Below, piece by piece: positions 24,433 through 32,277 of a stretch of 52,170 bases of DNA (the first letter of the stretch is position 1; every line of letters starts with the position of its first letter). The DNA is from Bradyrhizobium algeriense (lineage in GTDB: Bacteria; Pseudomonadota; Alphaproteobacteria; Rhizobiales; Xanthobacteraceae). Under the pieces are notes generated by a model. That model did not search any database, had not been told where the DNA came from, and worked only from the letters and a program-made list of their open reading frames with translations. Position numbers and translations under genes: made by a program. The stretch is taken from the NCBI RefSeq assembly GCF_003062295.1, contig NZ_PYCN01000036.1, positions 1 through 52,170 on the forward strand, in the 5' to 3' direction.

Positions 24433-26226
24433 ATGCCCTCGCCGATCAACATTCCCGTCTACAGCGATGCCCTCGTCCTGCTCGGCACTGCGGGCATCGT
24501 CATTCCATTGGTACGCCGGTTCGGCTTCAATCCCGTCCTCGGCTATCTCGTAGCGGGCGCGATCCTCGGTCCCCTGGGACTCGGTTCGTTTATCGGCCAA
24601 TTCCCGTTCCTGTACTGGTTCACCGTGGTTGACGCCAGGAACGTCGCCGGTATCGCAGAGCTCGGCATCGTGTTCCTGCTGTTCCTGATCGGCCTGGAAC
24701 TGTCCTATGAGCGGTTGAAGACGATGCGCCGCCTGGTTTTCGGACTGGGCAGCCTGCAGATCGTGTTCTCCGCAGCCGCCATCGGCGCAGTGGTGATCCT
24801 TGCGGGCGGCAAGCCGCCGGTGCCGCTCATCGTCGGTGCCTGCCTGGCGCTGTCGTCGACCGCCATCGTCGTCGAAGTGCTTTCCAGGCAGGGACGGCTG
24901 ACCACGACCGCTGGCCGCGCCAGCTTCGCGATCCTGCTGGCGCAGGACCTGGCGGTGGCGCCGCTCCTGCTGTTCATCTCGATTTTCGGCACCGGCGAAT
25001 CCGGTTCGGTTGCCGGCACACTCGCGCTGGCGCTCGCCAACGCCGCCATCGCGCTCGGCGTGATCGTCGTCGCCGGCCGCGTGGTGATGCGGCCGCTGTT
25101 CCGTCTGGTCGCATCCGTGGGCATGAGCGACCTGTTCGTGGCCACCACGCTGTTCGTGATCGTCGCAGCCGGGGTGGCCGCCGCCGCGGCCGGCTTCTCG
25201 ATGGCGCTTGGCGCCTTCATCGCCGGCCTGCTGCTCGCCGAGACCGAATTCCGCAAGGCGATCGAGACCGCCATCGATCCTTTCAAGGGACTCCTGCTGG
25301 GCCTGTTCTTTTTTACGGTCGGTATGAACATCGACTTCCGCGAGCTTGCCCGCGATCCGGTTTGGCTGCTTGGAAGCGCCATCGCGCTCGTTGCCGTGAA
25401 ATCCATTATCCTCATCGTCCTTGCCCGGCTGTTTCGCCTTTCCTGGCGAGCGTCCATCGAAACCGGCCTCCTGCTCGGCCCGGGCGGCGAGTTCGCCTTC
25501 GTCGTCATCGGCATGGCGACAACGCTCGGCCTGATCGATGCCAAGGTGTCGAGCTTCACGGTCGCGCTGACGTCGCTGACCATGCTGCTCATTCCTGCGC
25601 TTTCCCATGTGGCGCGGCGGCTGGCGCCAATGATACGCGAAGACAAGCCGCTCGATCCCGAGTTGTCCGTTGCACCAAGCGGAGGCGCCAACCATGCCAT
25701 TGTGATCGGACATGGCCGGGTGGGACAGGTCGTCTGCTCCATGCTCGATCGGCACAAATTCCAGTACATTGCCGTCGATAATGACGCCGCAGCCGTGCCG
25801 GAGCAGCGTCGGCAGGGACGCACCGTTTATTACGGTGACGCGACCAATCCGGAGTTTTTGAAGAGCTGCGGCCTCATGGAGGCCGCGGCGGTCATCGTCA
25901 CCATCGGCGAAGCCAAGGGCATCGACGAAATCGTAGCCCAGGTCCGCGCGCTCAGGGCAGATATGCTGGTGGTGTCGCGCGCCCGCGACGCGGAGCATGC
26001 GCGGCATCTCTATCAGATCGGCGTTACCGACGCCGTCCCCGAGACCATCGAAGCAAGCTTGTTGTTGTCAGAAGCAGCCTTGATCGGCCTCGGCATGGCA
26101 ATGGGGCCGGTCGTCGCGTCCATCCACGAAAAGCGCGAGGAATTCCGGCACGAATTGCAGCAGGCCGCGGGAGGTACCCGGCCTGCCGGAGAGACGGCCG
26201 GCGTCAAACGGAAGCCGCCGTGCTGA
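24433..26226 (+). CDS. CPA2 family cation:proton antiporter with RCK (TrkA-N) domain
   Basis: A 597-residue KefB/YbaL-type antiporter. Residues ~1-400 contain about a dozen membrane helices with GYLVAGAILGP, FLIGLELSYERL, ALSSTAIV, LLAQDLAVAPLLL (the conserved Q-D pair) and GGEFAFVV motifs. A TrkA-N nucleotide-binding domain starts at HAIVIGHGRVGQVVCSML (GxGxxG) and runs to about residue 535; YYGDATNPEFL is typical. It probably exports K+ or Na+ in exchange for protons, gated by NAD(H). The C-terminal ~60 residues are charged and unconserved. It stands alone. Confidence 0.92.
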   Translation: MPSPINIPVYSDALVLLGTAGIVIPLVRRFGFNPVLGYLVAGAILGPLGLGSFIGQFPFLYWFTVVDARNVAGIAELGIVFLLFLIGLELSYERLKTMRRLVFGLGSLQIVFSAAAIGAVVILAGGKPPVPLIVGACLALSSTAIVVEVLSRQGRLTTTAGRASFAILLAQDLAVAPLLLFISIFGTGESGSVAGTLALALANAAIALGVIVVAGRVVMRPLFRLVASVGMSDLFVATTLFVIVAAGVAAAAAGFSMALGAFIAGLLLAETEFRKAIETAIDPFKGLLLGLFFFTVGMNIDFRELARDPVWLLGSAIALVAVKSIILIVLARLFRLSWRASIETGLLLGPGGEFAFVVIGMATTLGLIDAKVSSFTVALTSLTMLLIPALSHVARRLAPMIREDKPLDPELSVAPSGGANHAIVIGHGRVGQVVCSMLDRHKFQYIAVDNDAAAVPEQRRQGRTVYYGDATNPEFLKSCGLMEAAAVIVTIGEAKGIDEIVAQVRALRADMLVVSRARDAEHARHLYQIGVTDAVPETIEASLLLSEAALIGLGMAMGPVVASIHEKREEFRHELQQAAGGTRPAGETAGVKRKPPC

Positions 26227-26253
26227 CCTTGAGAACCCCACCGATGCGCTACG

Positions 26254-26766
26254 CTACCGCGCCTTGCTCCAGTCCGGCCGGATATCGCCGGAGACGCCTT
26301 CGAAGGCGCCCTCGACCAGTTCCGCTACCAGGAGGCGGCTGTAATCGACGGGGCCCGGCATGATCACACGCCCCTTCGGCACCACCTTGAAGCCGACGCG
26401 GCCGTAATAGGGCTCGTCGCCGACCAGAATGACCAGGCGATGGCCCTTGGCCTTGGCGTCCTGCAGTGAGCGATCGAGCAGCATGCGGCCGACGCCGCGC
26501 TTTCGGAACGGCGGCTCGACCGTCAACGGCCCGAGCATCAGCGCCGGCGTGTCGCCGATGCAGATCGGCAATTGCCGTACCGAACCGACCAGCAATGTGC
26601 CGATCCGCGCCGTGAACGACAACTCAAGCAGGTGATCGACATGCTCGCGCAGGCGGTAGGCGCTCAGCACGAAACGGCCGGGACCGAATGTGCGCTCGTG
26701 CAGGCGTTCGATCGCCTGCGCGTCCTTTGGAGTTTCAGCCAGTATGGTGACGTCAAGTTCGCTCAT
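26254..26766 (-). CDS. GNAT family N-acetyltransferase
   Basis: A 170-residue GNAT protein. The acetyl-CoA site is RKRGVGRMLLDRSLQDAK (R/Q-x-x-G-x-G/A), preceded by the central strand MLGPLTVEPPF and followed by HRLVILVGDEPYYGRVGF. The LVGDEPYYGRVGFK stretch resembles the YhbS-type acetyltransferases. Its acceptor is unknown. The stop lies 27 bases from the convergent antiporter's stop. Confidence 0.87.
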   Translation of the reverse strand: MSELDVTILAETPKDAQAIERLHERTFGPGRFVLSAYRLREHVDHLLELSFTARIGTLLVGSVRQLPICIGDTPALMLGPLTVEPPFRKRGVGRMLLDRSLQDAKAKGHRLVILVGDEPYYGRVGFKVVPKGRVIMPGPVDYSRLLVAELVEGAFEGVSGDIRPDWSKAR

Positions 26767-26834
26767 GATGGGGCGCGGGATAGCATCTGGCGGCGGCGCG
26801 GTCCATTGCCGGCGGCGGCAATCCCCGTATTGCC

Positions 26835-27770
26835 TTAATCCCTTTTGATGGCCGGCTGGGACAGGTAGGCCAGCAGCTTCATTTCGCGGCGGCCGCGCGT
26901 CACCGTATCCAGCACCAGCCCCGAAGATACCGACAGCACCGCCACGATCATCAGGCCCATCGACAGCACGGCCGTCGGCAGCCGCGGCACGACACCTTCC
27001 TCGAGAAAGGTGACGACCACGGGGATCGCGAGGCCGATCGAGATCAGCATCAGGAAGATGCCGATGACCGTGAAAAACCGCAGCGGCTTTTCCGACCGGT
27101 ACAGCTTCAGGATGGTGCCGAGAATCCGGAAACCGTCGCGCCAGGTGTTCAGCTTGCTGAACGAGCCCTCGGGGCGGGCATAATAAGGCGTCTCGATTTC
27201 CACCACCGGCAGCGCCAGTTCGAGCGCATGCACGCTGAGTTCGGTTTCGATCTCGAAACCGTCCGACAGCACCGGAAAGGACTTGACGAAGCGGCGCGAG
27301 AACACGCGGTAGCCGGAAAGGATATCCTTGAACGCCTGGCCGAACACCGTGGAAAGGAAGCTCGTCAGCATCCAGTTGCCGGTGCGGTGGCCGGGCCGGT
27401 AGGCGGCGACCGACTGGTCGACGCGAAAACCCACCACCATGTCGAGGTGGTCGTTCACCAGCGCATCGATCATGCGCGAGGCGCTCGGCGCGTCATAGGT
27501 CGCGTCGCCGTCGACCAGCACATAGACGTCGGCATCGACATCGGCGAACATGCGCCGCACCACGTGTCCCTTGCCCTGGCGGCGCTCGCTGCGCACGATG
27601 GCGCCGGCTCCGCGCGCCACCTCGACGGTGCGGTCCCTGGAATTATTGTCGTAGACGAAAATCTCAGCCGTCGGCAGCGCCTTGCGGAAGTCGGAGACCA
27701 CGGTGGCGACCGCGGCTTCCTCATTGAAGCACGGCACCAGAACCGCAATCCGCAGCGCAGGTCCCGTCAT
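26835..27770 (-). CDS. Family 2 glycosyltransferase (polyprenyl-phosphate sugar synthase-like)
   Basis: A 311-residue GT-A glycosyltransferase. The N-terminal VLVPCFNEEAAVATVV is the usual start of the family, and YVLVDGDATYDAPS holds the DxD-like metal site. DILSGYRVFSRRFVKSFP is a DPM1/ArnC-type motif. Two C-terminal membrane helices (residues ~230-290) anchor it. It probably loads a sugar on a polyprenyl phosphate. The next gene upstream on the same strand, 46 bases away, encodes a polytopic protein that could transfer that sugar. Confidence 0.87.
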   Translation of the reverse strand: MTGPALRIAVLVPCFNEEAAVATVVSDFRKALPTAEIFVYDNNSRDRTVEVARGAGAIVRSERRQGKGHVVRRMFADVDADVYVLVDGDATYDAPSASRMIDALVNDHLDMVVGFRVDQSVAAYRPGHRTGNWMLTSFLSTVFGQAFKDILSGYRVFSRRFVKSFPVLSDGFEIETELSVHALELALPVVEIETPYYARPEGSFSKLNTWRDGFRILGTILKLYRSEKPLRFFTVIGIFLMLISIGLAIPVVVTFLEEGVVPRLPTAVLSMGLMIVAVLSVSSGLVLDTVTRGRREMKLLAYLSQPAIKRD

Positions 27771-27816
27771 CGCACGCTCACCGAATTAAATCCGTCCATG
27801 GCGCGTCATACCGCAA

Positions 27817-28968
27817 TCAGGCGTTGGCCGGTTGAGGGAAGGCCGCACCTTCGGCGGCCCGTTCGCCGCGCAGATCGAGCGTTGCGAACAGCAAAGTCCA
27901 GAGCGAGAGCATGTCGATCGGAATGATATAATATGGCGTAAATATCGGATGGGTCATGAAGAAAATCGCGTTCACGGCGATGTTTGCCGCGACCAGAATT
28001 GCAACGCGTTTGGCGCGCCCCTGATCGAAGCGCCACAGCCAGGCAGTCCATGCGGCGGATATCGCCAGCAAGGTAAACTGCACGTCAACGAGATAGCTTA
28101 ACAAGACGCTTGCACTCAGCTCCGGCGGCACAGCGTCGACGCTGCCATAGGTCGTCGCAAACGGACTTCCCGCATTGATCGCATTCGCAATCAGCGTCGG
28201 AGCCATTCCGAGCACGAACGCGACACCGAACAAGAGTCCTTGCAGGAATGTGTCCCTGCTCCGCGCCAGCGCGAAGGCGCCGGCAAGGTAGAGGCAGTAC
28301 CCCGCCGCCAGAAACACGTTGGGCAAGCGGAAATTGACGGAGAGCCCGATCAGCAGCCCGACCAGCGCCAGCAAGACCAGCCGGCGCCGTGGCCCGTCCA
28401 TGAAGATCTTCGCCGTTAGAAAACCGGCCAGCGCGCATACAATCATGGTCGGCGCCATCGAATAGCTGGCCTTGGTCGGATTGATCATCAGATAGATCGC
28501 GCAGTCGCCGAACGCGGCAACCAGTATCAGCCGGTAAAGCGTAGACGCATAGGTCAAGGCGAGAAGCGAAAAACCAACTGCGACGATCGACGTTAATACG
28601 TAGAGCGGGGCCACCCGAAATCCAGCAGGAAACAGCGAGAGGACAAAGCCGGTCCCCGGCGGATACTGCAGCACATGCTTGTCCACCGCTGGAATGAAGG
28701 GGTGGCAGGGAGCACGCTTCACGTCATGCCATTCCGCGTAGCCGATCGCCTTCAGGCTGCTCTTGAGGTAATGATCGTCGTCGAAGGTGACGTCGGTATC
28801 GATGCCGCGGAGCCCGAACCTCTCGAACAGATGCGCCTGCCGCAAGTAGCAGATGTCGTCATAGACGCCGCGGCTCTCGCTCCAGCGCGAAATGTTCCAG
28901 ACGTTGCTGGCCAGCACCACCAGGAAGCCGATGGCGCAAAGCAACTTCAGGATCCCCATCCTGCCCAT
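27817..28968 (-). CDS. Polytopic membrane protein, possible GT-C type glycosyltransferase
   Basis: A 383-residue protein with about nine to ten hydrophobic helices. The first periplasmic loop has SRGVYDDICYLRQAHLFERF, an acidic pair placed as in GT-C enzymes (ArnT/PMT group), and a further LQYPPGTGFVLS segment. I do not recognise a named family. The adjacent GT2 gene, transcribed after it, suggests both modify lipid or envelope glycans, but this is inferred from context. The ATG at 28968 is used; a second ATG three codons on is possible. Confidence 0.7.
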   Translation of the reverse strand: MGRMGILKLLCAIGFLVVLASNVWNISRWSESRGVYDDICYLRQAHLFERFGLRGIDTDVTFDDDHYLKSSLKAIGYAEWHDVKRAPCHPFIPAVDKHVLQYPPGTGFVLSLFPAGFRVAPLYVLTSIVAVGFSLLALTYASTLYRLILVAAFGDCAIYLMINPTKASYSMAPTMIVCALAGFLTAKIFMDGPRRRLVLLALVGLLIGLSVNFRLPNVFLAAGYCLYLAGAFALARSRDTFLQGLLFGVAFVLGMAPTLIANAINAGSPFATTYGSVDAVPPELSASVLLSYLVDVQFTLLAISAAWTAWLWRFDQGRAKRVAILVAANIAVNAIFFMTHPIFTPYYIIPIDMLSLWTLLFATLDLRGERAAEGAAFPQPANA

Positions 28969-29032
28969 GTCGAACCCCGCCCCGTTTCTCCGCTTCTATT
29001 CGTTGCAGGCGCAGCAAGCAACCAGGCTAACG

Positions 29033-29521
29033 TCACCGCCACGTCGCGATCGGCGCCACGCCGTCAAGTACCTCCGCGATTCGCAGGCGCGTGCCCGTGG
29101 TCGTCTCGGCCGGCAGCGCACCCACCGCATAGAACCCGCACTCGACGATCTCGTAGTTGGGCTCCGGCAAGCGGTCTTGCCGGAATTGCCTGACTATATA
29201 GACCGCAACATGGTCGCGGCGCGACACGTGGGCGTTGAGGAACAGGCCGTGTAAAACCGGCTCCCCGGTCAGTTCGATCCGCCCCTCTTCCACTAATTCC
29301 CGCCGCAGGGCCTCGAGAAAGGTTTCGCCGACCTCAACCCCGCCGCCCGGCAGGTGCCAGCCGGCGACATAGCTGTGCCTGACCAGGAACACCTTGTCGT
29401 CGCCGTCGAGCACGACGCCGCGGACCCCGAGCGTCATGCCGCGGGCCATCCGCCAATAGAGGTGGAAGGCCCGCCGCAATTGCGGTTCGAGATGTTTTCG
29501 CAAGTGCTGCAGCGCCGTCAC
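29033..29521 (-). CDS. Nudix hydrolase
   Basis: A 162-residue Nudix protein. The Nudix box begins GGGVEVGETFLEALRRELVE and ends EGRI: the canonical GX5EX7REUXEEXGU, except that the final Gly is Arg. VRGVVLDGDDKVFLVRHSYV precedes it as the substrate-side strands. The Glu residues that bind metal are present. The substrate is not clear. It is separated from the GT-C-like gene by 64 bases and could share its transcript. Confidence 0.85.
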   Translation of the reverse strand: MTALQHLRKHLEPQLRRAFHLYWRMARGMTLGVRGVVLDGDDKVFLVRHSYVAGWHLPGGGVEVGETFLEALRRELVEEGRIELTGEPVLHGLFLNAHVSRRDHVAVYIVRQFRQDRLPEPNYEIVECGFYAVGALPAETTTGTRLRIAEVLDGVAPIATWR

Positions 29522-29616
29522 GCAAACCTCGGATGGACAGCTATCACGTTTGATCCTTATATCGCCGGTATGATCGTGCGACGGCTCTATATCACAGCGA
29601 GTGCAGCGGAGCGCGG

Positions 29617-30507
29617 ATGACCGATACCTTCACGCTGGCGCATCTGTCCGATCCGCATCTGCCGCCCCTGCCCAAGGCGCAGCTTCGCGATCTCGCGGGC
29701 AAGCGTGCGCTGGGCTATCTCAACTGGACCCGCAACCGCCACAAATATCACCGCCGCGAGGTGCTGGACGCACTGGTCGCCGACATGCAGGCGCAGCGGC
29801 CGGACCATATCGCGGTGACCGGCGATCTCGTCAACCTGGCGCTGGAGGCGGAATTCACTCCGGCCCAGGCTTGGCTCGAAAGCGTCGGCACGCCGGAGCA
29901 TGTCACCATCGTGCCCGGCAATCACGACGCCTATGTGTGGGCGACGCGGCATCATTTCGCCGGCACGTTCGACAAATATGTGCGCGGCGATGCCGAGGCG
30001 GACGACACGCGGTTTCCATTCGTGCGCCGGCGCGGGCCGCTGGCGCTGATCGGGGTGTCCTCGGCGGTGCCGACGCTGCCATTGATGGCAACCGGCCGGC
30101 TCGGCCGCGCGCAGCTCGATGCGCTCGATCGCCATCTGGCGGAGATGTCCGCCGATGACGCGTTCCGGGTGCTGCTGGTGCATCATCCCCTGCATTCGAG
30201 TTCGCGGATGAAGCGGCTGACCGATTCGAAGGCTCTCCGTGCGGTATTGAAGCGGCACGGCGTGGAGTTGGTCCTGCACGGGCACGATCACATCCATTCG
30301 ACGATGTGGCTCGAAGGCGCCGATCGCCAGATTCCCGCTGTCGGCGTGCCGTCGGCGTCGGCGCTGGCACACCGGCATTATCCGGCCGCGGCGTATAATC
30401 TGTTTTCGATCACGCGCGACGGCAACCAATGGCGCTGCGTGCACACCGTGCGCGCCATCGACGCCGACTTCCGCGTCAAGCAGATCAAGCAGACGACGCT
30501 GCTCTAG
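29617..30507 (+). CDS. Metallophosphoesterase
   Basis: A 296-residue calcineurin-like phosphoesterase. All five metal-site blocks are present in order: LSDPHL (DxH), VTGDLVNLA (GDxxN), VPGNHDAY (GNHD), LVHHPLH and LHGHDHIH (GHxH). It most resembles the cyclic phosphodiesterase/lipid phosphoesterase group, but the substrate cannot be read. It is a lone plus-strand gene with start MTDTFTLAHL at 29617; its stop lies 8 bases from a convergent gene. Confidence 0.92.
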   Translation: MTDTFTLAHLSDPHLPPLPKAQLRDLAGKRALGYLNWTRNRHKYHRREVLDALVADMQAQRPDHIAVTGDLVNLALEAEFTPAQAWLESVGTPEHVTIVPGNHDAYVWATRHHFAGTFDKYVRGDAEADDTRFPFVRRRGPLALIGVSSAVPTLPLMATGRLGRAQLDALDRHLAEMSADDAFRVLLVHHPLHSSSRMKRLTDSKALRAVLKRHGVELVLHGHDHIHSTMWLEGADRQIPAVGVPSASALAHRHYPAAAYNLFSITRDGNQWRCVHTVRAIDADFRVKQIKQTTLL

Positions 30508-30515
30508 CGAAATCC

Positions 30516-31250
30516 TCAATCCCCGCCGCCGCAGCCGCCGCCCCCGTCGCCGCCACCACCGCCGTCGCCGCCGCTATCACCGCTTGCGTCGCTGCCGGTA
30601 TCGCCAAACCCGTCCGAGCTACCGTCGAACGACGTATCTGCGAAATCGCCACCGCAATACGCCGCTCCGCTGCCGTTCTTGCGCAGCTCTTCGCAGTCGG
30701 GGTGATAGACGAACCCGTTTGCAATGTTGAGTTTGCTGTCGAGCGCAAACAACAGCGGCAGGCGTGTGGGGCGGACCGGATCGATGTTCTCGTATTTGCA
30801 GCAATACCACCAGACACGGCGCAGGCCTTCGTTGCTCTTGCGATGCTCGCTGAGGACGACGGCGGGGGTGTGGTGGAGGAAGCCGCCGAAGGCGCGGCGG
30901 CAGAACGCGTCGTAGTCGCGCGTGTACAGGATGAATTCGTGCCAGAGGTCGTCGGCGACTTGCGAGGGCATCGAGACGTGGCGCTTGCCGCTCATCAGAT
31001 AGGCGAGGAAAAATTGCCGGAGGCCCCGCGAGACCAGCGCGCTGTCCTTGCGCGCAAAGCCGGGATGATGCTTCTCAAGCCGCTCGAGCAGTCCGCGCGG
31101 CCAGTGAAAGGTGCGGATGAATTCGGCGCGGCGCAGCGTGCGCCACTTGCCGTACAGCCAGGAGGTTCCGAACAGCGCGCCGACAAGCAGGGCGAACAAC
31201 GGTATGGATGAAGCGGCTGCCACGATGCCCCCGAATGCCTGAGCCGCCAA
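30516..31250 (-). CDS. Glycine-rich domain-containing membrane protein (PF07173-like)
   Basis: A 244-residue protein. An N-terminal membrane helix precedes a soluble region with VADDLWHEFILYTRDYDAFC, a pattern of glycine-rich domain-containing proteins (PF07173), then RRAFGGFLHHTP. The C-terminal ~45 residues are nearly all Gly, Asp and Ser with one late Cys (GGGGCGGGD). Four Cys occur at YCCKYENID, HPDCEEL and YCGGD. The role is unknown. The extreme tail could be a low-complexity surface or binding segment. The next gene upstream ends 6 bases away. Confidence 0.72.
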   Translation of the reverse strand: MAAQAFGGIVAAASSIPLFALLVGALFGTSWLYGKWRTLRRAEFIRTFHWPRGLLERLEKHHPGFARKDSALVSRGLRQFFLAYLMSGKRHVSMPSQVADDLWHEFILYTRDYDAFCRRAFGGFLHHTPAVVLSEHRKSNEGLRRVWWYCCKYENIDPVRPTRLPLLFALDSKLNIANGFVYHPDCEELRKNGSGAAYCGGDFADTSFDGSSDGFGDTGSDASGDSGGDGGGGGDGGGGCGGGD

Positions 31251-31256
31251 CTCTGG

Positions 31257-31811
31257 CTAGATATTCTTCAAGCTCGCATACAGCGCCAATCCGAACAGCG
31301 CCACCGCGCCCAACAGGAAGCCGAGCACGAACATGCCGAAGCCGCGGCGGCGCGGCTTTTTTTCCACGGCCGGCTCGGCCGCCTTCGTTACCATCATCGC
31401 ATGTTCGCGCTCGATCATTCGGCGCGCGACATAGCCGGTGACGGCATCGACGATGACAGGAACGTCATGCGACTCGGCGATCACGATGCGGCCGAAGCGC
31501 GTGTCCTGCACGAAGCGGTAGATGCGCTTGTCGCGCCCCATCACCACATGCGCCACCACGTCGATCCACAGCCGCGGCGTCTCGCCCTGGCTGACGCCGC
31601 GATCGAACAGGTCGATCTGCTCGGGCACCTCGGCAAACAGCGGATCGAGCGCCTCGTTCAGGATCTCGAGCCGGGCGACTTCGGCATCGCGCAGTTCGAC
31701 CACGACGCCGGTGCGGTCGGCAGCCTCGATGCGGGCCTGGCGGAGCGCATCGCGCAGCCGCGTCGGTCTCATGTCGCGGGCTTCGTTGCCGGTGTTTTGC
31801 GCGTTTGACAT
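31257..31811 (-). CDS. Hypothetical tail-anchored membrane protein
   Basis: A 184-residue protein I do not recognise. It has a mixed alpha/beta region (RLEILNEALDPLFAEVP, PRLWIDVVAHVVMGRDKRIY, RFVQDTRFGRIVIAES) and a single C-terminal membrane helix (GMFVLGFLLGAVALFGLALY) after a basic KKPRRR. The topology suggests a cytoplasmic domain tethered at the inner membrane. It lies 6 bases before the glycine-rich gene on the same strand, so the two are probably co-transcribed. Confidence 0.72.
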   Translation of the reverse strand: MSNAQNTGNEARDMRPTRLRDALRQARIEAADRTGVVVELRDAEVARLEILNEALDPLFAEVPEQIDLFDRGVSQGETPRLWIDVVAHVVMGRDKRIYRFVQDTRFGRIVIAESHDVPVIVDAVTGYVARRMIEREHAMMVTKAAEPAVEKKPRRRGFGMFVLGFLLGAVALFGLALYASLKNI

Positions 31812-31973
31812 CGGTTGCCGCCTTTATCCTGAGGAAGTAAGCCCGGTTAACCTATCAGTAACTATGTTGCGCGCAATGGCTGTTTGTTTGCAATAGCTTA
31901 GCGGTCCACCGGGTTCTGAGTGTGCGGCGGGAGCCCCGCCCCGGCCTCTCCCCGGTGCCTTGGAATACGCAAA

Positions 31974-32003
31974 CGGCCCCACCCGGTTTTCCGGATGGGG
32001 CCG
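31974..32003 (-). terminator. Hairpin terminator after the DUF4170 gene
   Basis: CGGCCCC (31974-31980) pairs with GGGGCCG (31997-32003), with an inner CCGG/CCGG pairing around a TTTT loop. It lies about 45 bases after the DUF4170 stop on the minus strand and is followed there by a short T-run (GTTTG). It separates aceA-DUF4170 from the gene at 31257. Confidence 0.72.
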
Positions 32004-32048
32004 CTTGTCCTTGGGCCGTTTCCCTAGATCTTGTTGGCAGCAGGCGCT

Positions 32049-32258
32049 TTAGGCCGAGACGCGCGACGGCTCTTCCACGATGGAGAAGCGTACGCCGGCC
32101 TTGTGGCGGTTCTCTTCCGAAACGACGCGCCAGGCGTCCTCGGCTTCCTTGCGGGTCTTGAACGGACCCTGAACCTGGGCCGAGCCTTCCACGAGCTTGT
32201 GGAAGTTCATCGAGCCGAACTCACCGCCGATCACCCAGAAATTGCTGCCTTTGGTCAT
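32049..32258 (-). CDS. DUF4170 domain-containing protein
   Basis: A 69-residue protein matching DUF4170: MTKGSNFWVIGGEFGSMNFHK, then GPFKTRKEAEDAWRVVSEENR and a short end FSIVEEPSRVSA. It is probably a small SPOR-like alpha/beta fold; the function is unknown. GAAGGAGA (rc of 32261-32268) lies just upstream of its ATG. It starts 19 bases after the aceA stop and is likely co-transcribed with it. Confidence 0.86.
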   Translation of the reverse strand: MTKGSNFWVIGGEFGSMNFHKLVEGSAQVQGPFKTRKEAEDAWRVVSEENRHKAGVRFSIVEEPSRVSA

Positions 32259-32277
32259 TGTCAGTCTCCTTCCAGCG

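Noticed and set aside
24307..26007. A 566-codon frame antisense to the CPA2 antiporter
   Set aside because: A low-complexity Asp/Glu/Arg/Gln translation, characteristic of the complement of hydrophobic membrane-protein coding DNA.
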